Notes: a model not told the origin generated them from the sequence alone. Counted from the first letter of the stretch, positions 5,685-15,378 are shown. The stretch is 64,000 nucleotides of DNA from Candidatus Uhrbacteria bacterium (GCA_020854265.1 JADZFU010000002.1:1-64000); one strand, 5' to 3'. Program-made: numbers and translations.

Positions 5685-8600
5685 ATGCCGACAGCAACCT
5701 CACCCCATATGCCAGACCCGACACCGGCACCAGAAGTGCCCAAATCACCGTTCGTCCACCTGCATGTCCAGTCGATGTACTCGCTTTATGACGGCATGGG
5801 CGATCCGTCGGATATCGTCGCAAAAGCGAAGGAGCTCGGATACGACGCGATCGCATTGACCGACCGCTCGGCGTTTTATGGAACGATCGAATTCTACGAA
5901 GCGGCGCACAAGGCGGGCATCAAGCCCATAATAGGCGTCCTGATGAATGTTGCGGTAGACAATCATACGGATCGTCGTGCGGGTATTGACCAGCATTCAT
6001 CAAGCATTACTTTGATCGCGGAAACAAATGAGGGCTATCAAAATCTTTTGCGGCTGATTTCGGTTTCCTATCTTGACGGCTTCTATTACAAACCGCGCAT
6101 CGACAAAGATCTGATGCGAAAGCATCACCGCGGCCTGATTGCATTATCCGGAGATCTGAAAGGGGAGATCGCCAAAGCACTGACGAGCCATGACGAAGAC
6201 CGCGCAATCAAACTAGCCAATGAATATCGGGATATTTTCGGTCCGGAACATTTTTACCTGGAACTCATCCACCATCCGGAGTCGCCTACGCAGAACGATG
6301 TGAATGAACGTCTCATCGAGATTTCAAAAAAGACGGGCATTCCGGCTGTCGTAACCAAAGAAGCGCAGTACCTGCATCAGGATGACGCAGAAGCCCTTGA
6401 TGTGCTGATCTGCATCCATGACGGAAAAATTCTCGATGACCCGAACCGCCAATCATTCTCGAATATCGACCTTTCCCTATGCGATTCGAAATCCATTGTC
6501 GAAGCGTATGCGCACTTTCCGTCGGCGGTCGAGAATACGCGCAAGATCGCGGACCGGTGCAATGTCCATTTTGAACTTGGAAAAAACCATCTTCCAAAAT
6601 TCGATGTTCCCGACGGAGAAACCGACATGACCTATCTCCGCACATTGTGCGAAGAAGGCCTCAAGGAGCGCTATACGGACGAATCCAAGCTCCCCGAAGC
6701 AAAAACTCGACTGGATTTTGAACTGGCAACCATCGAGCGCATGGGATTTGCCGCGTATTTCTTGATTGTTTCGGATTACATTAACTGGGCAAAGGATCAC
6801 GGAGTGATTGTCGGACCGGGACGCGGTAGCGCTGCCGGATCCATTGTGGCGTATGCGCTCAAAATCACGGATCTTGACCCATTGCGTTACGGATTGCTGT
6901 TTGAGCGTTTCCTGAATCCTGACCGCATATCTATGCCGGATATCGATACGGATTTTGATGATGTCAAACGCAAAGACGTTATCGAATACGTTTCAAAAAA
7001 ATACGGCGTCGACCGCGTGGCTGGCATTATCACGTTCGGTACCATGGCAGCACGCGCCGCGGTGCGCGATGTCGGACGCGTGCTTGGCATGACATTCCAA
7101 GAAGTAGACCGTGTGGCAAAAGTCATTCCGCCGCCGGTACAGGGAAAACATATCCCGCTCGAAAAATCTAAAGATGAAGCACCCGAGCTGCGCGCACTGT
7201 ACGACACGGATCCAAAAGTCCGGCGTTTAATTGATCTTGCAATCAAGCTTGAAGGCACTACGCGCCACGCTTCACAACATGCATGCGGCATTGTTATTGC
7301 TCCGTCCGCGCTGGTCGAATACTCGCCGCTCCAAAAAGCACAAGGCGGCGATGTGGAGCAAGTCGTACAGTACTCGCTCCATTCGGCCGAAGTCATGGGT
7401 CTCTTGAAAATGGATTTCCTTGGCTTGTCCAACTTGTCCGTCATCCGCGACTGTCTGGATATTGTCGAGGCCGTATATGACGACAAGATCGACATCCACA
7501 CCATACCGCTCGATGATCCAAAAACATACGAATTACTCGGCCGCGGAGAAACGACCGGCGTATTCCAGTTGGAAAGCGACGGAATGAAAAAATATATCCG
7601 CGAACTGAAACCGACGGTCATTGAAGACATTATTGCCATGGTGGCGCTCTACCGCCCGGGACCGATGCAATTTATCGAGTCGTTTATCGCGCGCAAACAC
7701 GGCAAGGAGCGAATCACCTTCATGCATCCGCTGACGGAAAACGCCCTGCGTAATACGTATGGCATTCCCGTGTATCAGGAACAGGTCATGCAAGTTGCCA
7801 AGGATATGGCCCTGTTTACGCCGGGTGAAGCAGATACGCTGCGTAAAGCCATGGGAAAGAAGATCGCAAAACTCATGGCCGAACTGAAACAAAAGTTTAT
7901 CGACGGTTCAATCAAAAATGGCGTTGAAAAATCTACCGCCGAGGCGATTTTTACGCAGTTCGAAGAATTTGCGGCATATGGTTTCAATAAATCGCATGCA
8001 GCCTGCTATGCATTGATTGCGTATCAAACCGCGTATCTGAAATCACGCTATCCGGATGCGTTTATGGCTGCGCTCATGAACTCTGACATCTCCAACCTTG
8101 ACCGCATCACGATCGAGGTCGAGGAGTGCCGCCGTATGGGTCTGAATGTGCTCCCGCCGGATGTGAATGAGTCCTTCCGTGGATTTGCGGTGGTGAAGGG
8201 GACGAGCACCATCCGTTTCGGACTTTTGGCGATTAAAGGAATAGGCGAGGATGTCGTCGAGGCAATTTACCGAGAGCGCAAGGCGAATGGCCCGTATAAA
8301 GATATCGAGGATTTTGTAAAACGCGTAACCGGAAAGCATATCAACCGCCGCTCGCTTGAATCGCTGGTAAAATCCGGAGCTTTGGACCGCTTTTCAGACC
8401 GGAATCAGCTGTACTTCAATATCGACACCATTTTGGATTTTCAAAAACGGAATACCATGGAATCTTCGAGCGGCCAGGTCAATTTGTTTGCAAGCTCGCC
8501 CTCGGCTCTTACGCCCATGTCGCTCAAGCTCAAACCGGCTCCGCCGGCAGCAACGCGCGAAATTTTGAGCTGGGAAAAAGAGCTGCTCGGTCTGTATGTT

Positions 8601-9263
8601 TCTGCCCATCCGTTTAAAGAGTATTCGGACCAGCTATCCGGTTTTTTGACGCCGATCAAGGAGCTTATCCAAAAAACAAAAGAGAAGACGGTCCGGACTG
8701 GCGGCGTATTCACGCAAGCAAAAAAAATTCTTACGAAAAACGGAGAGCCGATGGTCTTTACCAAGCTCGAGGATATGACAGGGGATATCGAAGCCGTGAT
8801 CTTTCCGCGTATCTATAAAGACAAGCCGGAGCTCTGGGAGGCTGACAAAGCTGTCGTGCTCTCCGGACGCGTCCAAATGAAAGACAATGAACCAAAATTT
8901 CTTGTCGAGAACGGGTACGAGATAACTCCGGATAATATTGAAGCAATTATCCAGCAGTTCACATCACATTCAATACACCTCGTCTCAAACGAAGCCGAGG
9001 GAGCTCAGGAGGCATCCAAGCAGACACGAAAAGAAGAAAATGCCGTGACCATACATCTGCGCGCCCATCTCCCCGAAACCATCCTGCATAAGCTACGTCA
9101 TGTCTTTGACCAGCACCCCGGAAGGTTCCGCGTTTACTTTGCTGTGGATAATGCCGGAGGCCAGCAAAAGATCCTTTCATCATACAGAATCAAGTTTGAC
9201 GAGCTCGTCGCCAAGGAGCTTGAGCAAATTCTCGGACCGGATACGGTGAAAGTCGAGGCTTGA
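5685..9263 (+). CDS. dnaE: DNA polymerase III subunit alpha
   Basis: 1192 residues, the replicative polymerase catalytic subunit, close to the E. coli length of 1160. The N-terminal PHP domain starts at HLHVQSMYSLYDG (from about residue 25). The C-family polymerase palm shows PGRGSAAGS and the catalytic aspartates in PDIDTDFDD (about residues 417-425). Helix-hairpin-helix and OB-fold regions follow, with the OB-type segment near residues 1010-1090. ATG 5685 is used; an in-frame ATG at 5709 is also possible. Codon use is the mixed core type. It is transcribed alone or with the next two small membrane genes. Confidence 0.97.
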   Translation: MPTATSPHMPDPTPAPEVPKSPFVHLHVQSMYSLYDGMGDPSDIVAKAKELGYDAIALTDRSAFYGTIEFYEAAHKAGIKPIIGVLMNVAVDNHTDRRAGIDQHSSSITLIAETNEGYQNLLRLISVSYLDGFYYKPRIDKDLMRKHHRGLIALSGDLKGEIAKALTSHDEDRAIKLANEYRDIFGPEHFYLELIHHPESPTQNDVNERLIEISKKTGIPAVVTKEAQYLHQDDAEALDVLICIHDGKILDDPNRQSFSNIDLSLCDSKSIVEAYAHFPSAVENTRKIADRCNVHFELGKNHLPKFDVPDGETDMTYLRTLCEEGLKERYTDESKLPEAKTRLDFELATIERMGFAAYFLIVSDYINWAKDHGVIVGPGRGSAAGSIVAYALKITDLDPLRYGLLFERFLNPDRISMPDIDTDFDDVKRKDVIEYVSKKYGVDRVAGIITFGTMAARAAVRDVGRVLGMTFQEVDRVAKVIPPPVQGKHIPLEKSKDEAPELRALYDTDPKVRRLIDLAIKLEGTTRHASQHACGIVIAPSALVEYSPLQKAQGGDVEQVVQYSLHSAEVMGLLKMDFLGLSNLSVIRDCLDIVEAVYDDKIDIHTIPLDDPKTYELLGRGETTGVFQLESDGMKKYIRELKPTVIEDIIAMVALYRPGPMQFIESFIARKHGKERITFMHPLTENALRNTYGIPVYQEQVMQVAKDMALFTPGEADTLRKAMGKKIAKLMAELKQKFIDGSIKNGVEKSTAEAIFTQFEEFAAYGFNKSHAACYALIAYQTAYLKSRYPDAFMAALMNSDISNLDRITIEVEECRRMGLNVLPPDVNESFRGFAVVKGTSTIRFGLLAIKGIGEDVVEAIYRERKANGPYKDIEDFVKRVTGKHINRRSLESLVKSGALDRFSDRNQLYFNIDTILDFQKRNTMESSSGQVNLFASSPSALTPMSLKLKPAPPAATREILSWEKELLGLYVSAHPFKEYSDQLSGFLTPIKELIQKTKEKTVRTGGVFTQAKKILTKNGEPMVFTKLEDMTGDIEAVIFPRIYKDKPELWEADKAVVLSGRVQMKDNEPKFLVENGYEITPDNIEAIIQQFTSHSIHLVSNEAEGAQEASKQTRKEENAVTIHLRAHLPETILHKLRHVFDQHPGRFRVYFAVDNAGGQQKILSSYRIKFDELVAKELEQILGPDTVKVEA

Positions 9264-9282
9264 TGTGGTATACTTGGCGAGT

Positions 9283-9723
9283 ATGGTTCGAAAAACAAAA
9301 TCCAAACGCCCTTTCGTATCCAAGTTCGCAAATTTTTGGGCATTCTTTACGGTATCGGCATTTCCGCTAGGCATGCTTTGCGCGATGTCGATCGGTGCAT
9401 CAACCCCGACGGTTTTTGGCTGGGGTATTTTAGCGACTCTGGCCGTGCTTACGGCGAATGCACTTTCAGAAGGACAACTATGGATGTTTTCTCCGGAATG
9501 GAGCGAGCGCTTTGAACATCCGGATTTTTCTTTCCGTCTCGCTGTCGTCTCCGGCGCTATTTTGCTCATGATGCAGACCACGGTTTTGGTCATGTTGTTT
9601 ATGGACGGCGGTTTTGACCGCGGGATGCTTCGCCTTGTGTTTGAACGTCAATGCTCGCATCCGAAATACGGTTTCAGCGAGTTTTGCGATGCACTTGATA
9701 AAAGCGTAACGCGTCTTCCATAA
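9283..9723 (+). CDS. Small multi-pass membrane protein
   Basis: 146 residues from the ATG at 9283; an in-frame GTG at 9265 is possible but lies upstream of the predicted -10. Three hydrophobic segments near residues 15-35, 43-62 and 85-107 suggest an inner-membrane protein. TGGTATACT (9266-9274) ends eight bases before the ATG, so the transcript would be practically leaderless. The family is not recognised. Confidence 0.65.
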   Translation: MVRKTKSKRPFVSKFANFWAFFTVSAFPLGMLCAMSIGASTPTVFGWGILATLAVLTANALSEGQLWMFSPEWSERFEHPDFSFRLAVVSGAILLMMQTTVLVMLFMDGGFDRGMLRLVFERQCSHPKYGFSEFCDALDKSVTRLP

Positions 9724-9730
9724 TGGATTC

Positions 9731-10051
9731 ATGCAGGAGAAACTCACGGACGCGATCTGGATTGCAGGACAGCGGGTATTCGTGCCGGTGATACGGTATG
9801 GATCCATTTTTTTGCTTTGCGTAACCATCATTCTCTGCACGATTTTAGCTGGGAATATGGCTGCGGATGACTCGGCACGGGGCGTCCAAGGCACGGTTAG
9901 CGGGATTGCGTATAAAGCCATCAAATCCGGTTTGCCTATATTCGGTATCGGCGGGGGATTTATCGGGCTTTTAATCCTTCCGATTGCCGAGAAAATCTTC
10001 ATCCTCCTCCTGATGGTGATCGTTGCCTTGATGACGAGGGTTATCGCGTAA
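9731..10051 (+). CDS. Small membrane protein
   Basis: 106 residues with hydrophobic segments near residues 20-42 and 70-103, the second Gly-rich then Ile/Leu-rich. It lies eight bases after the previous gene and probably shares its transcript. No family is recognised. Codons match the core genes. Confidence 0.65.
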   Translation: MQEKLTDAIWIAGQRVFVPVIRYGSIFLLCVTIILCTILAGNMAADDSARGVQGTVSGIAYKAIKSGLPIFGIGGGFIGLLILPIAEKIFILLLMVIVALMTRVIA

Positions 10052-10053
10052 TT

Positions 10054-10059
10054 TATACT
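10054..10059 (+). promoter_or_regulatory. -10 element making the 10066 gene leaderless
   Basis: TATACT ends six bases before the ATG at 10066, placing the start of transcription at or next to the start codon. Confidence 0.55.
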
Positions 10060-10065
10060 ATTGAA

Positions 10066-11415
10066 ATGAAGATCACGTTTTTGGGATCGGCGCGCGAGGT
10101 TACCGGGTCCTGCTATCTTGTCGAATCCAAACAAGCAAAAATCCTTGTGGACTGCGGCATGTTCCAAGGGAGCCACTTGACCAGCTCAAAAAATTTCGAG
10201 GACTTGAGATTCCAGCCGGCAGATATTGATGCGGTTTTTTTGACACATGCCCATTTGGACCATAGCGGACGGATTCCGCTTTTGGTCAAACACGGATTCC
10301 GCGGTCAGGTGTATGCCACGCCGCCAACCACAAAACTTGCTTCGCTCGTTCTGGAAGACGCGTTCAAAATCATGCGTGAAGATTTTGAACGGGAAGCGCG
10401 GCCCATGCTGTACGGAGAAGCGGATATAGAATCGGCGCTCAAACTATTCCGCGGCGTAGATTATAGCCGCGATGTAACGATAAAAGATCTGACCATTCGG
10501 CCTCGCGATGCTGGACATATTTTTGGAAGTGCATTTTACGAAATCCGCGAACAAAATGGCGGAAGTGCTGCATTCTCGGGCGATTTGGGAAATCCAAACT
10601 CCTATATCTTAAAACCCACAGCCCAGCTTGGTGCGGTTGATGCATTGATTATCGAGTCTACCTACGGCAACCGCATCCACGAAGACGAAAAGACCAGAGA
10701 ATCAAAACTCAAACTCGCCATCGAACGGGTTATAAAGAAAAAAGGCGTCCTGCTTATTCCGGCTTTTGCGATCGAGCGCACCCAGCAGCTTTTGTACGAG
10801 TTGAACCATCTCGTCGAAAACAGGCTTGTCCCTCCGGTCGATATCTATCTTGATAGCCCGCTTGCTATCAAAGCAACAAAGGTCATGCGCGAGTATCCGC
10901 AATACTATGACGCCGATGCCCTAAAGCTCGTTTCTATGGGCGATGACATGTTTGATTTTCCCGGGCTGAAACAAACGTTGACCAAGGACGAATCAAAAAC
11001 CATCAATGAAGCTCCGAGACCGAAGGTCATTATTGCCGGGGCCGGCATGATGAATGGCGGACGTATTCTGCACCATCTTGTGCGCTACCTCGGCGACCCT
11101 TCTACAACCTTGCTGATTATCGGATATCAAGCCGAGGGAACACTTGGCAGACAGCTCTACAACCGCCAGCCTTCGGTGATGGTTTTACAAGAACGGATCA
11201 CGGTCAAAGCCACGGTCGAGGGTATCGGCGCATATAGCGCACATGCCGACCAGAATAAACTTCTTGATTGGATTTCCTCGGCAGCCTCTCTGCCAAAACG
11301 CGTTTTCTGTACGCATGGAGACGAAGGGGCAGCTGTGGCGCTTGCGACACGTATCAAGCAAGATCTCTCAATTAATGCGGATGCTCCCCATTTTGGAGAA
11401 TCATTCGAAGTATGA
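10066..11415 (+). CDS. Metallo-beta-lactamase/beta-CASP RNA nuclease
   Basis: 449 residues, related to CPSF73/Ysh1-type RNA processing nucleases. The zinc motif HAHLDH is at residues 61-66. DAGHIFGSA and SGDLG supply further metal ligands, and the beta-CASP region follows (IESTYGNR, IPAFAIERTQ, GAGMMNGGR, then YSAHADQ). It likely cleaves RNA as an endo- and/or 5' exonuclease. It is the first gene of a three-gene run joined by ATGA overlaps to an EamA transporter and a glycoside hydrolase, which have no obvious link to RNA. Confidence 0.9.
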   Translation: MKITFLGSAREVTGSCYLVESKQAKILVDCGMFQGSHLTSSKNFEDLRFQPADIDAVFLTHAHLDHSGRIPLLVKHGFRGQVYATPPTTKLASLVLEDAFKIMREDFEREARPMLYGEADIESALKLFRGVDYSRDVTIKDLTIRPRDAGHIFGSAFYEIREQNGGSAAFSGDLGNPNSYILKPTAQLGAVDALIIESTYGNRIHEDEKTRESKLKLAIERVIKKKGVLLIPAFAIERTQQLLYELNHLVENRLVPPVDIYLDSPLAIKATKVMREYPQYYDADALKLVSMGDDMFDFPGLKQTLTKDESKTINEAPRPKVIIAGAGMMNGGRILHHLVRYLGDPSTTLLIIGYQAEGTLGRQLYNRQPSVMVLQERITVKATVEGIGAYSAHADQNKLLDWISSAASLPKRVFCTHGDEGAAVALATRIKQDLSINADAPHFGESFEV

Positions 11416-12326
11416 GTCCATGGATCGTCGTCGCTCTTGCCGGACACCTGCTCAACGGGTTTGCATTTTTGATTGATAAAATCCTGTTATCAACTGCATT
11501 TAAAAAAAGCGGTACCTATGCCGCTTTGATCGGCGGACTTTCGTGCTTGGCTTTGCCTCTCTTGCCATGGATCAAGCTCCCGACCGGCATTGATTGGCTC
11601 TGGACCGCGCTCTTTGGTTCGCTCTTTGTGATTGCCGTATGGTTTTTCTTCCTAGCACTCCAACGAGGCGAGGCGAGCCGCGTTGTCCCGATTATCGGGG
11701 TCCTGATACCGATATTTACTTTGGTAGATACATCCATCCTGATTGGCGAACAATTAACAGGCGGCACGGTGATGGGTTTTGGTATTTTGATTTTGGCGAC
11801 ACTCGTTTTGACTTCGAGCGGCTCCAAAGGCCTGCTTGACCGACATACCGTCATGATCTGTGTCGCGAGCGCGGCCTTATTTGCCGCCTCGAGCGCCTCC
11901 GGTAAAGCTGCGTACCTTCATGGAGAGTTTATCGATGTATTTGTTTCATCGAGGATTTTTGCCGCGATGGCGGCCATCGCTATTGCGATTTTTGCCAAAG
12001 GCGTCAAAGAAGAGATGCAGCTGCTTATCCCCGGAAAGAATCAGGCGAGAAACAAAGCCGAGGCAAAATCGATTGCGCTTATGATGCTGGGGCAGGGGAG
12101 CGGCGCCGTCGGCTTTGTACTTGTCCAATATGCCACTTCGCTCGGGAGCGCCGCTTTAGTCAATTCTCTCCAGGCCGTCCAGTATGCATTTTTAGTGCTG
12201 GCGGCATGGGTAGGCGGAAAAAAACTTGCTGCGGTTTTGCATGAGGACCGACGCCCTCGGACCATCATCATCAAATCTGCCGCCATTGTCTTGGTCGGAT
12301 TCGGCTTGTATCTTTTGACCGTATGA
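11412..12326 (+). CDS. EamA/DMT-family transporter
   Basis: 304 residues with about ten hydrophobic segments in two halves, as in drug/metabolite (EamA) transporters. Its ATG overlaps the stop of the beta-CASP gene (ATGA), implying translational coupling. The substrate cannot be told from sequence; small metabolites or nucleotide sugars are typical for the superfamily. Confidence 0.8.
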   Translation: MSPWIVVALAGHLLNGFAFLIDKILLSTAFKKSGTYAALIGGLSCLALPLLPWIKLPTGIDWLWTALFGSLFVIAVWFFFLALQRGEASRVVPIIGVLIPIFTLVDTSILIGEQLTGGTVMGFGILILATLVLTSSGSKGLLDRHTVMICVASAALFAASSASGKAAYLHGEFIDVFVSSRIFAAMAAIAIAIFAKGVKEEMQLLIPGKNQARNKAEAKSIALMMLGQGSGAVGFVLVQYATSLGSAALVNSLQAVQYAFLVLAAWVGGKKLAAVLHEDRRPRTIIIKSAAIVLVGFGLYLLTV

Positions 12327-13330
12327 AGCGATGGTACATCCTCGGATTTGTTGGCGCCGTTTTTATCGGGATTCTTCTGCATCAATATTTCTGGGTGTAT
12401 CCGACAAATAAGGTTGGCCAATTTGGCATTACCTGGGCGCAGCCATATGCAGAATCTCTCGGCTTGAATTCACAAGAGGGTCTTATTGCTGCTTTGGATG
12501 ATTTAGGCGTGAGACATTTTCGTATCCCTGCGTACTGGACAACCATCGAGGCCGAACGCGGCAAGTACCAGTTCAGGCTCATAGAAGAACAGTTGGATGA
12601 AATTGCAAAACGAAACGGCAGGGTATTGCTGGTTATTGGCGCTCGCCAGCCGCGCTGGCCGGAGTGCTGGGTACCTGATTGGGCAAAAACAATATCCGAG
12701 CAAGAGCGGGCCGAGGCCCAACTTGCCTATGTCCGAGCAACCTTTGAACAGTTCACTGATCATCCTGCCGTCTCTGCCTGGCAAATCGAAAACGAACCGA
12801 CATTAACGTGGTTTATGGAGTGCCCCGGACTAAGCCGAGAGCTCGTCCGCTCGGAGCTCAACCTAGTGAGGAGACTCGAGCTTGAGGATCGTCCGCAAAA
12901 CCGACGACCTATTATCATGACCTATTCCGGCGAGCTCTCCCCCTGGACCACGTTCGCTGGCGCTTCGGATCAAGTCGGAATCAGCATCTACCGCGTGGTC
13001 CGCAATCCGTGGCTCGGCATAATCCGCTACTGGTATTTCCCGGCAAATTTTTATAATTACCGATACAGAATCGCCAAACACAAAACAAGCGAGGTAATCG
13101 TAACCGAGTTCCAGATGGAGCCGTGGACACTTGGTCCGCTTCCGAATACGCCGCTTGATGAACAGCTTGAAACATTCGACCTTGAGCACATGAAATCGAA
13201 TCTGGAATTCACGGAACGGCTGGATTTCAATTTAATCTATTTTTGGGGAGTTGAATGGTGGTATTGGATGAAGGAGAAGCAGGGGAAACCCGAATTTTGG
13301 AATTTGGCAAAAACCATCCCGTGGAAGTAA
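12323..13330 (+). CDS. Membrane-anchored TIM-barrel glycoside hydrolase
   Basis: 335 residues. An N-terminal hydrophobic anchor (about residues 4-22) has no clear cleavage site, followed by a clan GH-A-like barrel. QIENEP (about residue 155) holds the expected acid/base Glu, and VTEFQMEPW (about residue 255) fits the nucleophile strand. It most resembles GH5/GH39-like cellulases or beta-glycosidases; the substrate is unknown. It overlaps the EamA gene by ATGA, the last gene of the run. It probably acts on the outer face of the membrane. Confidence 0.75.
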   Translation: MKRWYILGFVGAVFIGILLHQYFWVYPTNKVGQFGITWAQPYAESLGLNSQEGLIAALDDLGVRHFRIPAYWTTIEAERGKYQFRLIEEQLDEIAKRNGRVLLVIGARQPRWPECWVPDWAKTISEQERAEAQLAYVRATFEQFTDHPAVSAWQIENEPTLTWFMECPGLSRELVRSELNLVRRLELEDRPQNRRPIIMTYSGELSPWTTFAGASDQVGISIYRVVRNPWLGIIRYWYFPANFYNYRYRIAKHKTSEVIVTEFQMEPWTLGPLPNTPLDEQLETFDLEHMKSNLEFTERLDFNLIYFWGVEWWYWMKEKQGKPEFWNLAKTIPWK

Positions 13331-13361
13331 GATCCGGTCGGTTCTTTTTAGCGGAGGGTGG

Positions 13362-13832
13362 ATGAAGGACAAGAAGCGCCCCGCCGGCGAGACCTACAAT
13401 CTCACCAAACTCAAACTCCTGTCAGACGATGCACAGACGACGCGCCGCAAGCAGACGCGCGAACTCGAGCCGCATGAAGACTGGAAGCCTGAAAAGGCAA
13501 AACGCTTCAGGCAAGCCGAGCAAGAACGGATCAAGGAGATCCGTATCCGCTTCATCATCGATCAGATCTGGGACCGAATGAAGCTCGAAGCAGGCTTCGG
13601 ACGGAAACATGCCATCGTCTACAGCTTTGGCCGGGACGAGTTCGAGCCTAACCACAAAATGCCACACGGACATATGTTCGAGATCTGCTCGGATGCGTGG
13701 CTGAAAGGCACGGCCAAGCGTGTGTACCTGCACTGCTCCGACAAGAATCTGAAGCCGACCATCGAACGCTGGTCGTCCGGTCCTGAAGCTCCTGGGACCT
13801 ATGGATTCAATATCGTCGTCCATTGGACGTGA
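13362..13832 (+). CDS. Uncharacterised basic protein (cassette)
   Basis: 156 residues, starting after a strong GGAGGG. The N-terminal half is charged and helical (Lys/Arg/Glu-rich, about residues 20-65); the C-terminal half is mixed with Cys108 and Cys124. No known motif. The codon bias is C/G-ending and a terminator follows directly, as in the other cassettes. No promoter is seen in the 31 bases after the hydrolase gene, so it may be read through from the upstream operon. Confidence 0.65.
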   Translation: MKDKKRPAGETYNLTKLKLLSDDAQTTRRKQTRELEPHEDWKPEKAKRFRQAEQERIKEIRIRFIIDQIWDRMKLEAGFGRKHAIVYSFGRDEFEPNHKMPHGHMFEICSDAWLKGTAKRVYLHCSDKNLKPTIERWSSGPEAPGTYGFNIVVHWT

Positions 13833-13837
13833 AGCTG

Positions 13838-13867
13838 CCCCTCCCTGTCTAGGGAGGGGTTTCTGTT
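13838..13867 (+). terminator. Terminator of the 13362 gene
   Basis: CCCCTCCC (13838-13845) / GGGAGGGG (13852-13859), followed by TTTCTGTTT. Confidence 0.8.
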
Positions 13868-13900
13868 TCTAGATAGTATTTTACTATTTTTTTGCTTTAT

Positions 13901-13997
13901 ATAAGCTAAATATTATCTATATCTATATTTTGTATAGCTTATACTTGACAAATAATTTGATTCATGATAGCTTATCCATCGTTACCGCATAGCTTGT
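13901..13997. repeat. Operator-like ATAGCTTAT repeats around a promoter
   Basis: ATAGCTTAT at 13934-13942 and 13967-13975, ATAGCTTGT at 13989-13997, and the inverted form ATAAGCTAA at 13901-13909. The three direct copies are 33 and 22 bases apart, whole multiples of a helical turn, and the middle copy covers the -10. This suggests a DNA-binding regulator; none is identified. Confidence 0.5.
13945..13973 (+). promoter_or_regulatory. Promoter of the 14154-15771 transcript
   Basis: TTGACA (13945-13950), 17 bases, TAGCTT (13968-13973), in an AT-rich stretch (13868-13980) without genes. Confidence 0.6.
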
Positions 13998-14153
13998 CGC
14001 GAACGTCCCATGCTCGAGACAAGTCCCGTGAAAACGGGATTGTGCGGAAACATCCATGAATGCGGGGTTCCGCATTTCCTCGGATGCCGAATTAATGCGG
14101 CTTCCAAGGGAATGCGGGACAAAAAAACCACCCCCTGCATCCAAGGAGTTGCC
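13980..14153 (+). other. Structured 5' leader of the 14154 gene
   Basis: A leader of about 175 nt without a gene. It contains a CCCGT/ACGGG hairpin with a GAAA loop (near 14025-14040), an AATGCGG/CCGCATT hairpin (near 14059-14077) and two more AATGCGG copies downstream (near 14094 and 14111), so alternative pairings are possible. It ends in AAGGAG before the ATG. Confidence 0.5.
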
Positions 14154-14711
14154 ATGTCGAATTCGAAGATGACGGTCGGCCAGGGTCTGCGTCGGATCAA
14201 GAAGCTCAAGGGTCTCTTGAGCGAGGCGCAGCAGCGCGCGAGCTCGTCCACTACGTGGGCGGACGACAAGAAGCCGGTGTTCGATTTCGCGGAGCAGCGC
14301 AAGCTGCGGGCGGATCACCAGGCCGAGATCGTCCGTATCGAGACGGCGATCGCACGGGCGAATGCGTCGACGCAGATCGACGTCGGGGAGCGCAAGCTTT
14401 ACCTGGCGCATGCGATCCGCGAGATGCAGGAGCTCAAGGGCGACCTGGCATGGATCGCCAGCCTCAACCTCCGCCAGGGGGTCGAGACCACGACGGAATA
14501 CGTGTACGACGAGGTCAAGGAGCGCAATCTCCCCCAGACCAAGTCGGTCACGCACACGGCCGTGATGAGCGAGCCCGAGCGCGTCAAGGAGGTGCAGAAC
14601 CTCCGCGACAAGCTCGAGGCCCTCAACGATGCGGTGGAAACGGCCAACCACCGCACGCTGATCGAGGTCGAGCAGCCGCCCCAGGCGGATGCTCCCGAGG
14701 CAGCGGCCTAG
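14154..14711 (+). CDS. Coiled-coil protein, possibly DIP1984-like
   Basis: 185 residues from the ATG after AAGGAG; an upstream in-frame ATG at 14010 lies inside the structured leader and is not favoured. The protein is almost all helical: a basic start (RRIKKLKGLLSEA), heptad-rich stretches around residues 10-95 and 135-165, and an Ala/Pro-rich tail. The layout resembles the DIP1984 (septicolysin-like, DUF6847) group of small helical proteins, a tentative match from memory. It is the first gene of a two-gene transcript with long structured RNA between the genes. Codons are strongly C/G-ending. Confidence 0.65.
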   Translation: MSNSKMTVGQGLRRIKKLKGLLSEAQQRASSSTTWADDKKPVFDFAEQRKLRADHQAEIVRIETAIARANASTQIDVGERKLYLAHAIREMQELKGDLAWIASLNLRQGVETTTEYVYDEVKERNLPQTKSVTHTAVMSEPERVKEVQNLRDKLEALNDAVETANHRTLIEVEQPPQADAPEAAA

Positions 14712-15378
14712 CGGCCACAGTGTCCGCTCCCCGAAACTCGCTTCGGCGAATGTAGGGGAGCTGGCCGCGGGAAGGAGTTGTGGTCGGGTGGATAGGTTGA
14801 TTGTCTGATGCCTTCGGGCTGGAAGACATGAAACCGAATCCGCAACCTCTTTTCGCTCGCAAGAGCGACAAGGAGTTGAAAGCCTAAAAGGCTTCAACAT
14901 GCTGCCAACGTTAACGGCATCGGCACGGTTCGAGCGGTCAGGATTCAGCGGTAAGACGTTGAGCCTTGAGCACCGAGCATGGAGCTATGATCCGTAAGCC
15001 ATGAGCGCTTGTTGTCCCGACCCTCTCCAACCCTGCGTTTTTTCTCCGGCTGACAAAGCCTTTTGTCAGCCTTCCCTCCGGATGATCGAAGCGTCGGCTC
15101 GATCTTCCAGAGGGGAGACTTCCCCAAGGATCATAAGACGGGCGCCGTGCGGTGCACCCGTGGTACCTCAAGAGAGGAGCCCGCGGGGTGCAAGACCCCC
15201 GGCAGACGATGTACGACCTTCAGATCGAAGGCGTCGGCATCGAAAAGGAGAGGGTGAGCGGGTGTCGCTCCAACCAACGCAATGGTCGGCTAAGACCCGA
15301 TCGCGTCTGGAGGACAAAAACACACCTGCCTGCCTCTACCAACCGCACACTACCTACACCGACAACCAAGGAGGTTCC
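14712..15378 (+). ncRNA. 667-nt structured intergenic RNA
   Basis: No normal gene. Hairpins by eye: GCTCCCC/GGGGAGC with an inner TCGC-TTCG-GCGA and a symmetric 5x5 internal loop (14726-14761); TCGCTC-GCAA-GAGCGA (14854-14869); GTTGAAAGCC/GGCTTCAAC (14876-14898); the twin-hairpin motif (15048-15114). A 19-codon ORF (14828-14887, MKPNPQPLFARKSDKELKA) is open, its ATG overlapping the stop of a 7-codon ORF, but it is folded into two hairpins and may not be translated. No internal TTGACA was found, so this is probably part of the 13945 transcript. Confidence 0.5.
15048..15114 (+). other. Twin-hairpin RNA motif, copy 1
   Basis: Hairpin A is GGCTGACAAA/TTTGTCAGCC (15048-15071). After two bases comes hairpin B: CCCTC (15074-15078), five-base internal loop, GATCGA (15084-15089), loop, TCGATC (15099-15104), five-base internal loop, GAGGG (15110-15114). 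Copy 2 is at 15788 and copy 3 at 27526. Confidence 0.6.

Noticed and set aside
15001..15378. N-terminal extension of the 15379 protein (open frame from 15001)
   Set aside because: The extension encodes Cys/Pro/Arg-rich sequence over the structured RNA, and AAGGAGG marks the start at 15379.
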